A stretch of 64,000 bases of DNA from an uncultured Elusimicrobiales bacterium (GTDB taxonomy: Bacteria; Elusimicrobiota; Elusimicrobia; Elusimicrobiales; Elusimicrobiaceae). How positions within the stretch are numbered: position 1 is the stretch's first letter; every line of letters starts with the position of its first letter. Below, piece after piece: positions 42,835 through 49,782 of the stretch. The notes beneath the pieces are model-generated. The model did no database searches and was not told the DNA's origin. It saw nothing but the letters and a program-made list of their open reading frames with translations. The position numbers and the translations under genes are program-made. The stretch lies in contig CAKUKI010000002.1 in NCBI GenBank assembly GCA_934662565.1, positions 280,386 through 344,385 on the forward strand, read 5' to 3'.

Positions 42835-42864
42835 TTATTAAACCAGTGGACGCTGGTTTAATAA
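42835..42864. promoter_or_regulatory. Operator-like palindrome
   Basis: TTATTAAACCAG - TGGACG - CTGGTTTAATAA: perfect 12-bp arms around a 6-bp centre, at the predicted transcription start of the rightward promoter and just beyond the leftward one. The best candidate binding site for the adjacent repressor, or alternatively a 5' hairpin of the RNA. Confidence 0.6.
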
Positions 42865-43135
42865 AATAAAGAAGTTGCGTTGCTGCACTTATTTACTAAC
42901 CTGTCTTGTCGGGTGGTCCGTCTGCCGGACCGGTACTTTGCCTAAAAGTATGTTTACGCGGCAAGGCGCGGTTGTAGGCTCTGCTAGGAGCTACAACTAT
43001 TATAACAAATAATAAGTGCATTTGGTTAGTAAAGTTATGTTAGTTTGTAAAGACGGACCCAACATAAAAGGGCACCCCGGGCTTCCTCGGCTGCATAACT
43101 TTACTGGCCTTTAGAATGAGCCGTAGAGTTTTTAA
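42837..43135 (+). ncRNA. Candidate structured non-coding RNA at the repressor locus
   Basis: Starts at the rightward promoter. Pairings seen: P1 TGCACTTATT (42884-42893) with AATAAGTGCA (43011-43020); P2 TTTACTAACC (42892-42901) with GGTTAGTAAA (43024-43033), crossing P1, so a pseudoknot is possible. Between them are hairpins 42915-42931, 42936-42966 and 42971-42997. Downstream, GTAAAGTTATG (43029-43039) pairs with CATAACTTTAC (43094-43104) and competes with P2; GACGGACC (43052-43059) matches GGTCCGTC (42915-42922). Only tiny frames (20 and 25 codons) without ribosome-binding sites exist. A clear terminator is lacking, so the 3' end is uncertain. Not a class I recognise. Confidence 0.5.
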
Positions 43136-43154
43136 TAATGGGCTTTTGTGCGCC

Positions 43155-44546
43155 TTAATGCCAACCGAAAATAAACGGCGGTATCAGCAAGATGATAGAC
43201 AGCACCGCCAGTATAATTTGCAACGGTACGTTCCACTTGGCCCATTTCAGCCACGGTATGCCCGCCATGCCGATAGCGGCCATGGTCACCGGAGCGGTGG
43301 GGATAATGGCATTCGTCCACCCTTCGCCAAACTGGTAGGCCAAAATGGCCGTTTGCGGGGCGATACCGATAATGTCCGCCAGCGGAATCATTACCGGCAT
43401 AGTCAGCACGGCCTGACCGGAGCCGGACGCCACAAAAAAGTTAATAAACGAGTGTGCCACAAACATTCCCTCGGCGGCCATCAGCGGGTGCATTTGCCCA
43501 ATTACTTGGGTAATGCCGTATAGTACGGTATCCAAAATGCGTCCGTCGGCGGCAATAACCACAATGGCCCGCGCCAACGCTAACATAATAGACACGCTAA
43601 CCATACTGCGCGCGCCGTCTATAATAGCGTCCGTCGTTTGGTTGAGGGATAATTTGCCCACCACCGCGCAGACGAGCCCCACGCCTAAAAACAGGCCGGA
43701 AATTTCCACAATATACCAGTGATAAAACGCCACTCCGGCCACTAAGGCACCCATTCCGGCGGCAAAAATAAGCATAACCAAAATATGGCGGGCGGTAAAT
43801 TTGGGTTTTTCCAATACATTTAATTGTAAATTTTTGCGTTTTTCAAGGTCTATTTCATAGGTGATACTTTTTTTAGGGTTTTTGCGCACGCGCTCGCCAT
43901 ACCAAGTGACAAAGCCAATCACCGTGGCCGTGCAAATGCCCCACACCAGAAAGCGGTACCCCATGCCGGAATAAAGCGGCAGTTGGGCAATCCCTTGAGA
44001 AATTCCCACCGTAAACGGGTTCATAAAGGCGGAGTCAAACCCCACCCACGCACCTAGGAACGGAATACTGACCCCAACCACCGTATCATACCCCAAAGAC
44101 AGCGCCAGCGGGATAAAGAGGGGGATAAAAATAAGCGTTTCTTCCTCCATACCAAACACGGCACCGCCCAGTGAAAATAAAATCATACTGGCGGGGATAA
44201 AAAACTTTTTGAGCAGCTCCTTTTTGGAAAACAAATAACTGGTGCCCAAAATAACGGCGTTGACGGTTCCGGTGCGTTCAATAATGGTAAAAATGGCCCC
44301 GGTAATAAAGATAAATACAATAATATCGGCGCAATCGCCAAAGGCTTTGGCGGGGGCGGTCAGCACGGCCCCAATGCCTTGCGGGGCGGAGTCTACCCGG
44401 TGGTAGGAGCCGGCAACCGTATAGGTGCGGCCGTCTTTTTGAACGGTGTTATATTGCCCGGCGGGCAGAAAATAAGTCAGTGCGGCCACCACAATCATAA
44501 TGGCAAAAATCAGGCCGTAAATATTGATAGAGAAAGTTTTTTTCAT
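43155..44546 (-). CDS. YfcC-family C4-dicarboxylate/basic amino acid type carrier
   Basis: 463 residues with about 12 membrane helices. Typical of the YfcC/ArcD-like DcuC superfamily: SINIYGLIFAIMIVVAALTYFLPAGQY, GGAVFGMEEETLIFIPLFIPLALSLGYD, FMNPFTVGISQGIAQLPLYSGMGYR and FFVASGSGQAVLTMPVMIPLAD. Substrate unknown. It ends facing the structured RNA and is divergent from the phage-like gene at 44589, so it lies between the repressor and the virion genes. It may be host DNA or an accessory gene of the element. Confidence 0.88.
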   Translation of the reverse strand: MKKTFSINIYGLIFAIMIVVAALTYFLPAGQYNTVQKDGRTYTVAGSYHRVDSAPQGIGAVLTAPAKAFGDCADIIVFIFITGAIFTIIERTGTVNAVILGTSYLFSKKELLKKFFIPASMILFSLGGAVFGMEEETLIFIPLFIPLALSLGYDTVVGVSIPFLGAWVGFDSAFMNPFTVGISQGIAQLPLYSGMGYRFLVWGICTATVIGFVTWYGERVRKNPKKSITYEIDLEKRKNLQLNVLEKPKFTARHILVMLIFAAGMGALVAGVAFYHWYIVEISGLFLGVGLVCAVVGKLSLNQTTDAIIDGARSMVSVSIMLALARAIVVIAADGRILDTVLYGITQVIGQMHPLMAAEGMFVAHSFINFFVASGSGQAVLTMPVMIPLADIIGIAPQTAILAYQFGEGWTNAIIPTAPVTMAAIGMAGIPWLKWAKWNVPLQIILAVLSIILLIPPFIFGWH

Positions 44547-44588
44547 TTGTATATTATAGTTTATTTCTGTCAGTACACACCAAAAAAT

Positions 44589-45041
44589 ATGGATAAATTA
44601 ACGCTGGAAAATTTAATTTTTGCCCACGCGGCCCGGTTGGAAAGCCCGGTTTGGGCGCACCGCGGGCGGCTGTTCGCGCCGGAGAAAAAACCGTTGTTGC
44701 GGGCGCTTATCCGGGTGTATAACCGTTTTTTTGCGCGGGAAAACGCGCGCTTTTTGCGGGGAGATGTGGGCGAAAACCGCCGGGCCCGCTTTTGGGGCGG
44801 CACTTGGGCGGAAACGCCGCCCGCCCTGTGTGAGCGGCTCCCGCGGCTGTATTTGCGGCGCGAGGTGGAAGAATTTTACAAAACCTGTCGCGCCGCCCGC
44901 GTGCCTGCTTACAAAACCTGCCACGCCGCCCGCGTGCCTGCTTATAAAACCTGCCGCGCCGCCTGCGTGCCTACTTATAAAGCCTGCCGCACCGCCCGCG
45001 TATCTGCCAAAAATAAATTTGACAAAACAAAATTTATTTGA
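44589..45041 (+). CDS. Unknown protein with four 11-residue C-terminal repeats
   Basis: 150 residues. The N-terminal part (DKLTLENLIFAHAARLE, RFWGGTWAE) is unrecognised and lies directly before the terminase genes, so it is probably element-encoded. Residues 97-140 are four tandem copies of YKTCRAARVPA-like units, rich in Cys and Arg. The stop codon lies within the terS promoter. It has no obvious ribosome-binding site at the ATG. It might be a small packaging or DNA-binding protein, but this is a guess. Confidence 0.55.
   Translation: MDKLTLENLIFAHAARLESPVWAHRGRLFAPEKKPLLRALIRVYNRFFARENARFLRGDVGENRRARFWGGTWAETPPALCERLPRLYLRREVEEFYKTCRAARVPAYKTCHAARVPAYKTCRAACVPTYKACRTARVSAKNKFDKTKFI
44877..45008 (+). 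repeat. 33-bp coding tandem repeat, four copies
   Basis: Units at 44877-44909, 44910-44942, 44943-44975 and 44976-45008, each an in-frame 11-codon block that differs at a few bases. A variable-copy-number tract within the coding sequence of the 44589 gene. Confidence 0.93.
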
Positions 45042-45047
45042 TATAAT
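45019..45047 (+). promoter_or_regulatory. Consensus promoter before terS
   Basis: TTGACA (45019-45024), exactly 17-bp spacer, TATAAT (45042-45047). Predicted start about 45054. One of the two perfect sigma-70-type promoters found in the window, both in the virion module. Confidence 0.85.
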
Positions 45048-45055
45048 TTATTTAC

Positions 45056-45085
45056 AAATTACAAATGCGCAAGTGTTTGTAATTT
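45056..45085. promoter_or_regulatory. Operator-like inverted repeat at the terS promoter start site
   Basis: AAATTACAAA (45056-45065) and TTTGTAATTT (45076-45085), 10-bp perfect arms, 10-bp centre. It lies where a repressor would block the consensus promoter. Sequence differs from the palindrome at 42835. Confidence 0.5.
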
Positions 45086-45160
45086 TCTTTTCTTTTTGGA
45101 AATTCCACACGCGCCCGCCGGGCGCACCGGGGGCTTTTCGGGCTCCCGATGGGGGTTTCC

Positions 45161-45607
45161 ATGGTTCAACATTCAACTAAAACACTAAAAAAACCGCGCG
45201 AAAAAGCCTTGCCGTATGCGGAAGATTTTGCCGCGCAACTGCTTGCCTTTTTTGATGTGCCGCCTTTTAAGGTGACGGAAGTGCTAAAAAAAGACGGTTC
45301 TGTTTCTCTGGTAGAAACGGCGTGCGAACTGCCCACCTTTGAGGCTTTTGCCAAAGTGTTGGGCACCACCAAAGCCACCTTGGTTAAGTGGGAAAATGCA
45401 CACCCGGCCTTTGCCGAGGCCGCCGCCAAAGCGCGGGATTTGCAAAGCAACATTCTTATCCAAAACAGTTTGCGGGGGAATTATTCGTCCTCTTTTGCGG
45501 TGCTGACCGCCAAAAATTTATTGGGGTGGAAAGACGGCAAGGACGACGCCCATGGTGTGCAAAAGCCGCTGGTGGTGCGGTGGGGGGAACCGTGCCCGGA
45601 AAAATAA
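45161..45607 (+). CDS. terS: Terminase small subunit
   Basis: 148 residues from ATG 45161, which has a GGGGG site 6 bp upstream (an in-frame ATG at 45149 is the alternative). Small-terminase pattern: FEAFAKVLGTTKATLVKWENAHPAFAEAAAKARDLQSNILIQNSL and FAVLTAKNLLGWKD. It recognises DNA for packaging and loads the large subunit. Overlaps terL by 16 bp. Confidence 0.85.
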   Translation: MVQHSTKTLKKPREKALPYAEDFAAQLLAFFDVPPFKVTEVLKKDGSVSLVETACELPTFEAFAKVLGTTKATLVKWENAHPAFAEAAAKARDLQSNILIQNSLRGNYSSSFAVLTAKNLLGWKDGKDDAHGVQKPLVVRWGEPCPEK

Positions 45608-46914
45608 AAAATGCCGTCCAAACGGCGGTCATTCCCTATCAGCCGCGCTACCCGCAAACGCTTATCCACCCGCAGTTGGAAACGCACCGCTTTTGCGTGC
45701 TGGTCACGCACCGCCAAATGGGCAAAACCGTTTGCGCGGTCAACCATTTGTTAAAAAGCGCGCTCATCAATACCCGCCCGGCCCCGCGCTATTTTTATGT
45801 GGCGCCGCTACTCAAACAGGCTAAAATGATTGCTTGGGATTATTTTAAGCGTTATTCGGCCCCCATTCCGGATGTGAAAATAAACGAAGCGGAACTTTGC
45901 ATTACACTGCCGACGGGGGCCAAAATTTGGGTAGCCGGAGCCGATAATCCAGACGCCTTGCGCGGAACGTATGCCGACGGCGTGGCACTGGACGAATACG
46001 CCCAAATTAAACCCGGCGTATTTGACGAAATTATCCGCCCTATGCTGCTTTCGCGCTGCGGGTGGACCCTGTTTACCGGCACCCCAAAAGGGCAAAATGC
46101 GTTTTATGATTTGTTTACTTTTGCCCAAAAAGCCGCGCGCCAACAACCGCAGTTGTGGTGGTGCGGCGTGTATCCGGCCGATACCACGGGCGTGATTGCG
46201 CCCGACGAATTAGAGCGCATCCGCCAAGCCACTCCGGCCAATGTGTTCAGGCAGGAATATCTGTGCGATTTTGCCGCTTCGTGTGATAATGTGTTAATTC
46301 CGGCGGACGAAGTCAGTGCGGCTTTTCAGCGGCATTACGGCGCGGCGGAAGTAGCCGGCGCCCCGCGCGTAATGGGGGTGGACCCCGCCCGCTTTGGTAA
46401 TGACCGCAGTGTTATTTTCTGCCGCCAAGGGTTGCAGGCATTCGCCCCGCGTGTATTTAGAAAACTGGATAATATGGCCTTGGCCGCCCGCGTGGCGGTG
46501 GAAATACAGCACTTCCGTCCGGACGCGGTATTTATAGACGCGGGCTGTGGCGGCGGTGTGATAGACCGCGTGCGCCAACTGGGGTTTTGTGTGACGGAAG
46601 TGCCGTTCGGCTCCGCCCCGTTAAAAGCCGGACAATATGCCAATAAGCGGGCCGAAATGTGGGGCGAAATGGCCGCGTGGCTCAAAGCCGGCGGGGCCTT
46701 GCCGCCCGAAAGTGACTTGCGGGCGGATTTGTGCGCGCCCATGTATGATTTTGATGTGGCCGGACGGTTAAGGTTAGAGGCCAAAGAAAAAATGAAGGAA
46801 CGCACTGGCCGCTCGCCGGATTTGGGGGATGCGCTGGCGCTGACGTTTGCTTTTCCGGTGCGGCGCGGTGCGTTTACGGCGGAGTTTGCCCGTTGCGAAT
46901 ACGGCGTATTATAG
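45592..46914 (+). CDS. terL: Terminase large subunit (packaging ATPase and nuclease)
   Basis: 440 residues from GTG 45592, which has a GGGGGGAA ribosome-binding site; the frame also runs upstream to 45388, but that part overlaps terS and has no conserved sequence. ATPase domain: Walker A-like VTHRQMGKT at about 38-46 and Walker B GVALDEY at about 130-136, then coupling motif TGTPKG. Nuclease domain: GVDPARFGNDRS at about 262, FIDAGCGGGV and LGDALALTFAFP, i.e. the RNase H-like acidic triad. Cuts and pumps DNA into proheads. Intact, no frameshift. Confidence 0.93.
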   Translation: MPGKIKNAVQTAVIPYQPRYPQTLIHPQLETHRFCVLVTHRQMGKTVCAVNHLLKSALINTRPAPRYFYVAPLLKQAKMIAWDYFKRYSAPIPDVKINEAELCITLPTGAKIWVAGADNPDALRGTYADGVALDEYAQIKPGVFDEIIRPMLLSRCGWTLFTGTPKGQNAFYDLFTFAQKAARQQPQLWWCGVYPADTTGVIAPDELERIRQATPANVFRQEYLCDFAASCDNVLIPADEVSAAFQRHYGAAEVAGAPRVMGVDPARFGNDRSVIFCRQGLQAFAPRVFRKLDNMALAARVAVEIQHFRPDAVFIDAGCGGGVIDRVRQLGFCVTEVPFGSAPLKAGQYANKRAEMWGEMAAWLKAGGALPPESDLRADLCAPMYDFDVAGRLRLEAKEKMKERTGRSPDLGDALALTFAFPVRRGAFTAEFARCEYGVL

Positions 46915-46965
46915 GCCTAGGTGCGTTCTGGGCCTAAACAAAACTTTTTGTGGGCCCTTTTGCCC

Positions 46966-46994
46966 TTGTCTTGGGGGTAGAAAAAGGCTACATT
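46966..46994 (+). promoter_or_regulatory. Promoter of the ChaN-like pair
   Basis: TTGTCT (46966-46971), 17-bp spacer, TACATT (46989-46994). The start codon follows 7 nt after the -10, so the transcript would begin at or next to the ATG. Confidence 0.65.
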
Positions 46995-47001
46995 ATTTAA
47001 T

Positions 47002-48108
47002 ATGAGGATTTTACGGATTTTATTTATTTTTTTAGGGTTTGTGTTAAGCACGGCGGCGGCAGGCGCCCAGCCTTTGGTCGGTGCGTCTAAAATGTGGATA
47101 AAATCCGCGGGGAAAAATACCGCGCAGTCTGTTCAAAAAGCAGCGGCCGCCCCCCGCACACCGGTGGAAGTTGCCCGCCAAGTGGTGACCCGCCAAAAGC
47201 AAATCTACGCAGATAAAAAATTATTAAATAAGTCCATAGATAAATCGTTGGAAGGTTTTGGGTTGGATAAGGCGGTGTACCGCTCTTTGGCAAAACGGAA
47301 TGCCCACCGGATTGCGGTTTCCAAAACCATGCTCCGCCGCCAAATTGAAACATACAATAAAAACCGCGCGCAAATTAAAGCCCAGCTGGCTATTACTTCT
47401 GCCGTTCATCAAATTAACTATGCCAAATTGCTGGATGCAAACGCGCAATTAATTTTTTTGGGGGAAGTACATTACAGGCCGTCTATCCGTCAGGAAGTAT
47501 ACAGTGCCATAGAACAATACCGCAAAGCCCATCCCCATAAAAAAGTATATTTATTGACGGAATTTATGGAGGCGGAATACCCCAACGAACGGCCGATGGG
47601 CTTTTACCGTAATTTATATTTACGGGGTAAAACCGTAGTGCCGGAGCAACTGCCGCTTTTGCAAAAACTGGCCAAACAAGGGGTGCGGGTACGCGGGTTG
47701 GAGCCGTTGCGCGGGTTGGAATTTTTAGCCAAAGAATTTGGCGTGGCAGATAAAACTTTTATGCAGGGGTCGGTATCTTTGGTGGGGCAGGAAATCCGCA
47801 ACCGCGCATGGGCGGAAAAAATCCGCCAGTATGTGCAGCAAGACCCCAATGCCGTATTTTTTGTTTACACCGGTTGGAGTCATTCTTCGTATAAATATTT
47901 GGATAATGTACCCATGATGTTAAAAGATATTCCTTCCCAAGTGGTGCAGTTTAATTTGTGGTGGAAAGACACTTTAACACCGGCTTTTGAAGATTTGTTT
48001 ATGCCCGATTTTTTACTAGACCCCGCCGCTAAAACGGTGGCCGTCCTAAAAGCGCCGCGCTACCGCCGTTTATTGGGCGCGGATGTGTTAATTAACTTGC
48101 ATGAATAG
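47002..48108 (+). CDS. Secreted ChaN-like (haem-binding uptake family) protein 1
   Basis: 368 residues. Signal peptide, then about 100 helical, Lys/Arg-rich residues, then a ChaN/EreA/Tiki-like domain: LIFLGEVHYRPSIRQEVYSAI with Gly154-Glu155-Val-His157, KVYLLTEFM, ARGLEPL (here VRGLEPL) and FFVYTGWSHSSYKY. In this fold the Glu/His residues near the first strand bind metal or haem. It lies between terL and the portal gene with its own promoter and no ribosome-binding site (possible leaderless mRNA). Phage virion genes do not normally include it, so it looks like host-type cargo. Confidence 0.85.
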   Translation: MRILRILFIFLGFVLSTAAAGAQPLVGASKMWIKSAGKNTAQSVQKAAAAPRTPVEVARQVVTRQKQIYADKKLLNKSIDKSLEGFGLDKAVYRSLAKRNAHRIAVSKTMLRRQIETYNKNRAQIKAQLAITSAVHQINYAKLLDANAQLIFLGEVHYRPSIRQEVYSAIEQYRKAHPHKKVYLLTEFMEAEYPNERPMGFYRNLYLRGKTVVPEQLPLLQKLAKQGVRVRGLEPLRGLEFLAKEFGVADKTFMQGSVSLVGQEIRNRAWAEKIRQYVQQDPNAVFFVYTGWSHSSYKYLDNVPMMLKDIPSQVVQFNLWWKDTLTPAFEDLFMPDFLLDPAAKTVAVLKAPRYRRLLGADVLINLHE

Positions 48109-48117
48109 GGTGATAAA

Positions 48118-49344
48118 ATGAAATATTTACTGTTAGCGGTGCTTGTAATTTTATATTTTCCGACGGCTATTTACGGCCAAGCCTTGCCTAAACGCGCCGC
48201 ACAGGCGGCCCGCAAAAGCGTTAAGGCGCAGCGTGCAAAAATAGTCTATTTGAAAGACTTTAAGGCGGCCCGCGCCGCTTCGTCGGCGGCCCAAAAAGCG
48301 CGTGCCGCACAACTGAAACGCTTTAGGCAGCTGCAAGGCCGCCCCTTTGCGGTGGACCCCGCCGTCCCTGTATATAGCAACCGGCCGGCTTATCGGTTTT
48401 CGGCCGACGATTTATTTAAGGGGGCAGATAAAGCGCTGGTGCAAACCCACATGTATTTTGAAGATGCCACCGTTCCGCTTAAAAAGAAAATCACTCCGTT
48501 GGAACAATATTTTGTAGCCAGACAAAACCATATTAATACGTTGGAAAAAATCGTTTGGCGCGGGCGCTTGAATTATTTTAAGGCCCATGCGGATGAAATG
48601 CTGGCAAGCATAGAAGACGGCCTGCGCTTTGCGCCGATAGACTATACCCGCTATATCCCCGCCGGAACCAAGACGGTTTATATTGGCGAAGTGCACGAAC
48701 AACCCATGGTACAGCGGGAAGTGCTGTCTGTATTGCGGGCGGTGCGGAAACAAAACCCCACCCAAACTATTCTTTTATTAACGGAATTTTTGCCGGATAC
48801 TTTTTTGGTTCCGCCGGAAGCGGCTTTTCCGGTTAAAAAATTTCCGGATTTATACGGTATAGAAGTGTTTAAGGAGGCTTCCGCCTTAAAAATGGGCGTG
48901 GCCGGATTGGAAGATTTTGATTTTATTGATTCGTTGGAGGACCTGTCCGTTTTGAGCAAAGAGTATTCCGCCACGACGGACGGCGCCGCCCGCCGCAATA
49001 TGTATTTTGTGCGGCGCATGCGCCAGTTGCGCAAAGAATATCCGGACGCGGTTTTTGTGGTATATGCCGGCGGCGCACATGTGGATAAATCCTATTACCG
49101 TTCTGTGCCTACCCTGATGGGGGACCACAAAAATACGTATATTATCCAGCTGGACGTGCCCGACGTAAAAGCCGACGTGACCCCGCTGTTTAACTATCTG
49201 CGGCCGGATGACGCGATGGAAGAAACCGTACGCAAAAACCCCAAAGCCCGCCTGATTTTACACTCCAAAAACCCGAAATATACCCATATCCTCGGTTTTG
49301 ATTTATCTGTGACGGTTCATCAGACAAAACCTTTTAGCAAATAA
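48118..49344 (+). CDS. Secreted ChaN-like protein 2, tandem paralogue
   Basis: 408 residues. Signal peptide, Lys/Ala-rich linker, then the same domain as its neighbour: TVYIGEVHEQPMVQREVLSVL (Gly190-Glu-Val-His-Glu194), TILLLTEFLPDTFL, GVAGLEDFDFI and VFVVYAGGAHVDKSYY. The two are diverged but share all key residues, suggesting an old tandem duplication and possibly a heterodimer. Nine bases after the first gene and followed by a terminator, so the pair is an independent transcription unit inside the virion module. Confidence 0.85.
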   Translation: MKYLLLAVLVILYFPTAIYGQALPKRAAQAARKSVKAQRAKIVYLKDFKAARAASSAAQKARAAQLKRFRQLQGRPFAVDPAVPVYSNRPAYRFSADDLFKGADKALVQTHMYFEDATVPLKKKITPLEQYFVARQNHINTLEKIVWRGRLNYFKAHADEMLASIEDGLRFAPIDYTRYIPAGTKTVYIGEVHEQPMVQREVLSVLRAVRKQNPTQTILLLTEFLPDTFLVPPEAAFPVKKFPDLYGIEVFKEASALKMGVAGLEDFDFIDSLEDLSVLSKEYSATTDGAARRNMYFVRRMRQLRKEYPDAVFVVYAGGAHVDKSYYRSVPTLMGDHKNTYIIQLDVPDVKADVTPLFNYLRPDDAMEETVRKNPKARLILHSKNPKYTHILGFDLSVTVHQTKPFSK

Positions 49345-49350
49345 AAGAAA

Positions 49351-49376
49351 CCCGCGGTTCTGGGCCGCGGGATTTT
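49351..49376 (+). terminator. Terminator of the ChaN-like pair
   Basis: CCCGCGG/CCGCGGG stem with a 7-nt loop followed by ATTTT; short U-run. Confidence 0.7.
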
Positions 49377-49386
49377 CAAAAAACAC

Positions 49387-49415
49387 TTGACAAAAATAAT
49401 TATATTTTATATAAT
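49387..49415 (+). promoter_or_regulatory. Consensus promoter upstream of the portal gene
   Basis: TTGACA (49387-49392), 17-bp spacer, TATAAT (49410-49415); the spacer is nearly all A/T. It would read 360 bp, across the antisense of the small gene at 49520-49702, to the portal gene. Likely the main promoter for portal to cement genes. Confidence 0.8.
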
Positions 49416-49519
49416 CGTTTTATAGTAGTTTTCTAGCAGTAAATTCCTACCGAAGTTTTCTTTTGAAGTTCACTTTATCAAAACTGTTTTATGCGCGCTT
49501 GCGCGGCCGTCTGCTTGGT

Positions 49520-49702
49520 TTATGCCAGCGGCGTTGTAGTTAATAAATACACCAGAAGCCCTGCCAAAGCGGCTGTCAACAAGGCACAAAGCCATGCGGT
49601 TTTAGCTTTGCTTGTGCGGGGAAAAATCTTGCGGGTAATAATATAAAACCCCATAAACCCAATCATCACAACAAAAACAATTAAAATTACAAGTCCTGCC
49701 AT
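49520..49702 (-). CDS. Small two-helix membrane protein
   Basis: 60 residues: helix 1 AGLVILIVFVVMIGFMGFYII, a basic turn RKIFPRTSKAKTA, helix 2 LCALLTAALAGLLVYLL. A strong GGAGGG ribosome-binding site supports it as real. It lies opposite to the virion genes between the consensus promoter and portal. Possible roles are superinfection exclusion, holin/antiholin or an unrelated host membrane gene; none can be shown. Confidence 0.65.
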   Translation of the reverse strand: MAGLVILIVFVVMIGFMGFYIITRKIFPRTSKAKTAWLCALLTAALAGLLVYLLTTTPLA

Positions 49703-49782
49703 AATTATTCCCTCCGTTTCCTCTATGGTAGTAAATTTCCCGCCTGTTGTGGAGTCCCTCTTTTTAATTATTCAGGTGAGTT

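Noticed and set aside
42911..42934. T-box-like GGGTGG motif in the candidate RNA
   Set aside because: The consensus continuation (ACCGCG) and a downstream aminoacyl gene are missing.
43116..43130. GAGCCGTA resembling group II intron domain V
   Set aside because: No GAAA-type partner strand or reverse transcriptase; short chance match.
44877..45008. CRISPR-like 33-bp repeats
   Set aside because: Contiguous, in-frame coding repeats with no spacers and no cas genes.
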